Assembly: GCA_024291935.2 (NCBI GenBank)
Contig: CM044326.1
Location: 35,835,948-35,899,947 of the forward strand
Reading direction: 5' to 3'
DNA length: 64,000 nt
Source: Okapia johnstoni
Taxonomy: Eukaryota; Chordata; Mammalia; Artiodactyla; Giraffidae
Position 1 is the stretch's first letter, and each line of letters opens with the position of its first letter. The notes beneath the pieces are model-generated. The model did no database searches. It was given only the letters and a program-made list of their open reading frames with translations, and was not told where the DNA came from. The translations under genes were made by a program, and so were the position numbers. Shown here in pieces: positions 60,550-64,000 of the stretch.

Positions 60550-60767
60550 TTTAGAAATCTTATTTTTGGCTGCACTGGGTCTTAGTTACTGCATTCGGGA
60601 TCTTTCCTTGAGGTGTGGGGGCTTCTCTATATTTGTGGCGCAGGTTTGGTAGTTGTGGCTTGTGGGTTTAGTAGTCCCGAGGCATGTGGGATCCTAGTAC
60701 CCGACCTCCTGCATTAGAAGGGATCGAACCCTCCTCTCCTGCATTAGAAGGACCACCGGTAAAGTCC
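60550..60767 (-). repeat. CHR-type SINE with perfect 18-base target duplication
   Basis: Bracketed by ctagaccacagttctttt at 60532-60549 and 60768-60785. The head carries an internal tandem duplication of cctgcattagaagg, which has disrupted the B-box region. Confidence 0.93.
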
Positions 60768-61008
60768 CTAGACCACAGTTCTTTTGCCTTTTAGCCTGAC
60801 AGTCTGTACACATTTCCAGTGTTACTTAGGTCTGTACCTTATTCCCCCAGGCCCTTCAGTGAGGTTGTTTCATCCATCTCTAAGAAAATTAGACTTTTTT
60901 TTGTCATATTCTGCAGAGTATCTTGGGATCTCTACCTCCTAAATGGCTGTTAATAATTTTGCATACTTTAAGATTCACCCTTTGTGATATAAAGTTCTGT
61001 GAGTTTTG

Positions 61009-61382
61009 GACTTCCCTGGTAGTGCAGTGGGTAAGAATCTGCCTGCCAATACAGGGGACGTGGGTTCTGTCCCTGGTCTGGGAGGATTTCACATGCTCTG
61101 GAGCAACTAAGCCCATGTGCCACAAGTACTAAGCCCACACTCTAGAGCCTGTGAGCCGCAACTTCTGAAGCCTGAATGCTCTAGGGCCTGAGAGCCCCAA
61201 CTAACGAGCCCTGTACTGCAGCTACTGAAGCCTGTGTGCCTAGAGCCCCTGCTCTTCACCAAGAGAAGCCACCGCAGTAGGAAGCCCGTTCGCCACAACT
61301 GGAGAAAGGCTGCACGCAGCGACGAAGACCCAGCAAAGCCAAAAATAAAGAAATAAAGATAGCGAAGGGCGCATGTCAAAAA
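61009..61382 (+). repeat. CHR-type SINE, extended
   Basis: gacttccctggtagtgcagtgg head, several ctagagcctgtgagcc-type units, and a long aaataaagaaataaag tail, about 370 bases. The flanks aaagttctgtgagttttg (60991-61008) and aaagttctgtgacttttg (61383-61400) form a target duplication with one mismatch. Confidence 0.93.
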
Positions 61383-61414
61383 AAAGTTCTGTGACTTTTG
61401 ACAGTTGCTAATGA

Positions 61415-61662
61415 AGCTCTCACACTGTGGCCACCTGATGCGAAGCGCTGACTCATTGGAAAAGATCCTGATGCTGGGAAAGACCGAAGGCAGGAGGAGA
61501 AGGGGATGACAGAGGATGAGATGGTTGGATGGCATCGCCGGCTCGACGGACATGAGTTTGAGCCAGCTCCAGGAGTTGGTGATGGACAGGGAGGCCTGGC
61601 GTGCTGCACTCCGTGGGGTCTCAGAGTCAGACACGACTGAGCAACTGAACTGACCTGAACCG
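61415..61662 (+). repeat. BovB 3' end
   Basis: cactgtggccacctgatgcg to gactgagcaactgaactgacctg. Ends in the aactg-type short repeat. Confidence 0.9.
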
Positions 61663-61795
61663 AATGTTCTTATACTATCACACAATAATTTCACCTCCTT
61701 AAAAATGCCCATGTGCTTTGCCTGTGACCTTCTGGCAACCCCTTTCTCTTCGTTCAGCACTCCTGGCAGCATTAGCTTGTTTTGCATTGTTGATA

Positions 61796-62022
61796 GTTTT
61801 GCCTTTAAAAAAATAAAATAGTTTTGCCTTTTTCGGAATATTCATCATTGGAGCCATACAGTGTTTCAGACTGGCTTCTTTCATTTACCAGGGTGCGTTT
61901 AGGAGTCATCCATGTCTTTTTGTGACTTATTAGCTCACTTCTTTTTGTCTCTGAATAACATTTCACTGTATGAATGTAGCACAGTTTCTGTTGCCCCACA
62001 TGCTTACCCAGCTTATTATCGC
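61796..62022 (-). repeat. L1 3' fragment
   Basis: attcatcattggagccatacagtg and ctgaataacatttcactgtatgaatgtagcacagtttctg are reversed L1 phrases. Confidence 0.75.
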
Positions 62023-62034
62023 CAGGAACTGGCT

Positions 62035-62245
62035 TCCCAGGTGGCGCTAGTGGTAAAGAACTCATCTGCTAATGCAGGAGAATGAGAGATGCTGGTTCAA
62101 TCCCTGGGTCGGGAAGATCCCCTGGAGGAGGGCATGGCAACCTACTCCAGTATTCATGTCTGGAGAATCCCATGGACAGAGGAGCCTGGTGGGCTACCAT
62201 CCATGGGGTTGCAAAGAGTCGGACATGACTGAAGTGACTTAGCAC
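62035..62245 (+). repeat. Bov-tA SINE with target duplication
   Basis: Flanked by aggaactggct at 62024-62034 and 62246-62256; the right end of the first copy may also supply the first bases of the SINE. Complete. Confidence 0.93.
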
Positions 62246-62508
62246 AGGAACTGGCTACCCTGGGAGGGGTAGTCTCTTCAATGTCAACAAGGCCCCAAGA
62301 TGTCAGAGCGTCAGAATTATGGAAAACAAATAGGTGTGAATAATACATCCGGCCCCGTGATGTTGTGACGTCATTTTAAGGACTCCTTGGGGATGATGAT
62401 AGAGGAGGCTTTTAGAGTAGGGCATAAGTTTCCCTAAACAGCATGGAAAACATTTTATTGTGAGAACAGGAAGGAAAGAACACAGGTAGCAAGTATTAGG
62501 TGTCCTTC

Positions 62509-62821
62509 TGAAACCGTGTAATTCTGACTGGGACTTGAACTTGAACATGATCTTTTAACTGAGGTCATACACCTGCCCTTAGTACTTAATGAAGTTCAGG
62601 TTCTTGATGTCTCATCGCAGAAAGAATCCAGTGAAAGACGAAGTGATAGGTAAGAAGTGGATTTATGCAGAGAGAAACACTCCACAGACAGAGTGTAGGC
62701 CATTTCAGAAGGTGAGAACAGCCCTGGGATATGGGGTTAGTTTTTAATAGGGGTGGGTAATTCCTTAGGCTAATGAGTGGAGGGAATATTCCAGCTGTTT
62801 TGGGGAAGGGGAGGGGATAGC
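62509..62821 (+). mobile_element. LTR fragment (fourth copy, 5' half)
   Basis: tgaaaccgtgtaattctgactggg to ttttggggaaggggagggg follows the same order as the three longer LTRs, then stops where a Bov-tA is inserted. Beyond the SINE, only gaaatttccag at about 63064 could belong to it. Confidence 0.72.
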
Positions 62822-62823
62822 AT

Positions 62824-63047
62824 GGGCTTCCCAGGTGGTGCTAGTGGTAAAGAACCCACCTGCCAATGCAGGAGACAGAAGAAACTTGGGTTCCATCCCT
62901 GGGTCGGGAAGATCTCCTGGAGGAGGGCCTAGCAACCCACTCTAGTATTCTTGCCTGAAGATTCCCATGGACAGAGGAGCCTGGCGGGCTGCAGTTCATG
63001 GGGTCACAAATAGTCAGACACTACTTGGCAACTGAACAACAATAACA
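62824..63047 (+). repeat. Bov-tA SINE nested in LTR
   Basis: gggcttcccaggtggtgctagtgg to ttggcaactgaacaacaataac. Inserted into the fourth LTR copy. Confidence 0.9.
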
Positions 63048-63404
63048 CCCAATAAAACAGATCTGAAATTTCCAGCGTCTCTAACAATATCTCCGTGGGA
63101 TTCTAGAGTGTGTTAAAAATACGAGAGATACATATGTTTTGCTGCTTTTGTCTGTTTTTCAACAATACTATCTTGGTGTGTTTTAGGGGGCAGTCACGTT
63201 ACTAGGGGCATGAGCTGACGGTCAGATAAAGTCTGTGTGAAGGAGGTGAGGGGGACCGGTGTTGTGTGCAATCAAGAGGAAGAGGCAGTCGTCATGGTCC
63301 TGCTCGGCAGCTGGAGGGCGTAGAAGTGTTGCAGGGAGACGCCCGTTCTGACTCTGTGCTGGAACTCTTTTCTTTCTTTTTAAATATTTATTTATTTATT
63401 TGGC
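63048..63404. other. Intergenic stretch without recognised feature
   Basis: Ends in a (TTTA)n run at 63382-63402 followed by ggctgg, which may be the tail of a CHR SINE broken by the next BovB. Confidence 0.45.
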
Positions 63405-63706
63405 TGGATCTCTTTGCAGTCCAAGGGACTCCACCAAGAGTCTTCTCCAACACTGCAGTTCAGAAGCATCAATTCTTCGGCGCTCAGCTTTCTTTATGGT
63501 CCAACTCTCACATTCGTACAAGGCTACTGGAAAAAACATAGCTTTGACTAGACAGACCTTTGTTGGCCAAGTAATCTCTCTGCTTTTTAATATGCTGTCT
63601 AGGTTGGTTATAGCTTTTCTTCCAAGGAGCAACCATCTTTTAATTTCATGACTGCAGTCACCATCTGCAGTGATTTTGGAGCCCCCCAAAATAAAATCTG
63701 CTCTAA
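63405..63706 (-). repeat. BovB fragment, internal 3' coding part
   Basis: gatctctttgcagtccaaggg to gcagtgattttggagcccc, reverse orientation. It lacks the 3' terminus. Confidence 0.9.
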
Positions 63707-64000
63707 CTTGCATTGGGTCATATTAACTATTTTAATTGAGGGTCTGTGGGTTCCCATTTTATCAAATCAGTTTGTAGATGCAAAAGACATATTTTAATTT
63801 TAATTTATTTTTCATAGTGTTAGAGCATCTTTGCCCAATATGGGATATTTTAGGGCAAAGAGTACTATGACCATGGGAAATTTACATAAGGCTAGTGTTA
63901 AAGTGAATTATATTTATCTCCTCTTTATTTTATATTCAGTTTCTTCCCTAAGATTATAGGGGTCACAGTGCTCAAAGTTGGTGGGGTCCCCAGGTATGAC
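63707..64000. other. AT-rich end of window, nothing recognised
   Basis: No repeat or coding sequence that I can support. Confidence 0.5.

Noticed and set aside
37289..62821. A coding endogenous provirus between LTR copies
   Set aside because: The sequence between LTR copies is SINE, BovB and unique DNA; no gag, pol or env frame is present and copies differ in orientation.
19111..64000. Expected upstream neighbour DEGS2
   Set aside because: In human the next gene upstream of YY1 is DEGS2, but I find no fatty-acid desaturase histidine-box sequence in any frame, so it must lie beyond the window.

Overview
This is a nuclear genomic window from a ruminant, most likely a bovid. The diagnosis rests on its repeats: dozens of Bov-tA/BovA SINEs, BovB (RTE) LINE pieces including one with a long reverse-transcriptase frame, cetartiodactyl tRNA-type (CHR) SINEs, and three to four copies of a ruminant solo LTR. 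Nothing is organised as bacterial operons, and most long open frames are CpG-island or repeat artefacts.

Only one protein-coding gene can be supported: YY1, the zinc-finger transcription factor Yin Yang 1, on the minus strand. Its first coding exon lies at 16988-17680 and its second at 4365-4527. Intron 1 is 12.5 kb and intron 2 runs off the low-coordinate edge, so the zinc-finger exons (3-5) are outside the window. Exon 1 sits in a 2.8 kb CpG island (about 16.3-19.1 kb) with CCAAT boxes on both strands, a perfect CRE, a (CG)n tract, a 16-G run over the 5' UTR, and a tight cluster of YY1-type motifs just inside intron 1. As written, exon 1 contains three frame-breaking indels relative to the known protein. 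They lie in GC-rich runs and are more likely sequence errors than biology.

From about 19 kb to 64 kb is the region upstream of YY1. I see no conserved coding exon there. It is a mosaic of SINEs, BovB fragments, L1/L2/MIR fossils and solo LTRs, with many nested insertions that can be dated relative to one another by target-site duplications. One part stands out: an 'orphan' CpG island at about 43.9-44.7 kb with promoter-like sites (E-box CACGTGAC, CCAAT, GC boxes) and a CTCF-like motif. Two further CTCF-like motifs follow at 46.9 kb and 52.06 kb. This is a candidate unannotated promoter, enhancer or boundary element for the locus.

I did not find a new multi-gene system. The best leads are regulatory: the self-site cluster in YY1 intron 1, the orphan island with its CTCF-like sites, and YY1-like motifs carried by the LTR copies. 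Repeat family names are from memory of consensus sequences and were not checked by a database search. Boundaries are accurate to about 5-20 bases unless a target-site duplication is quoted.
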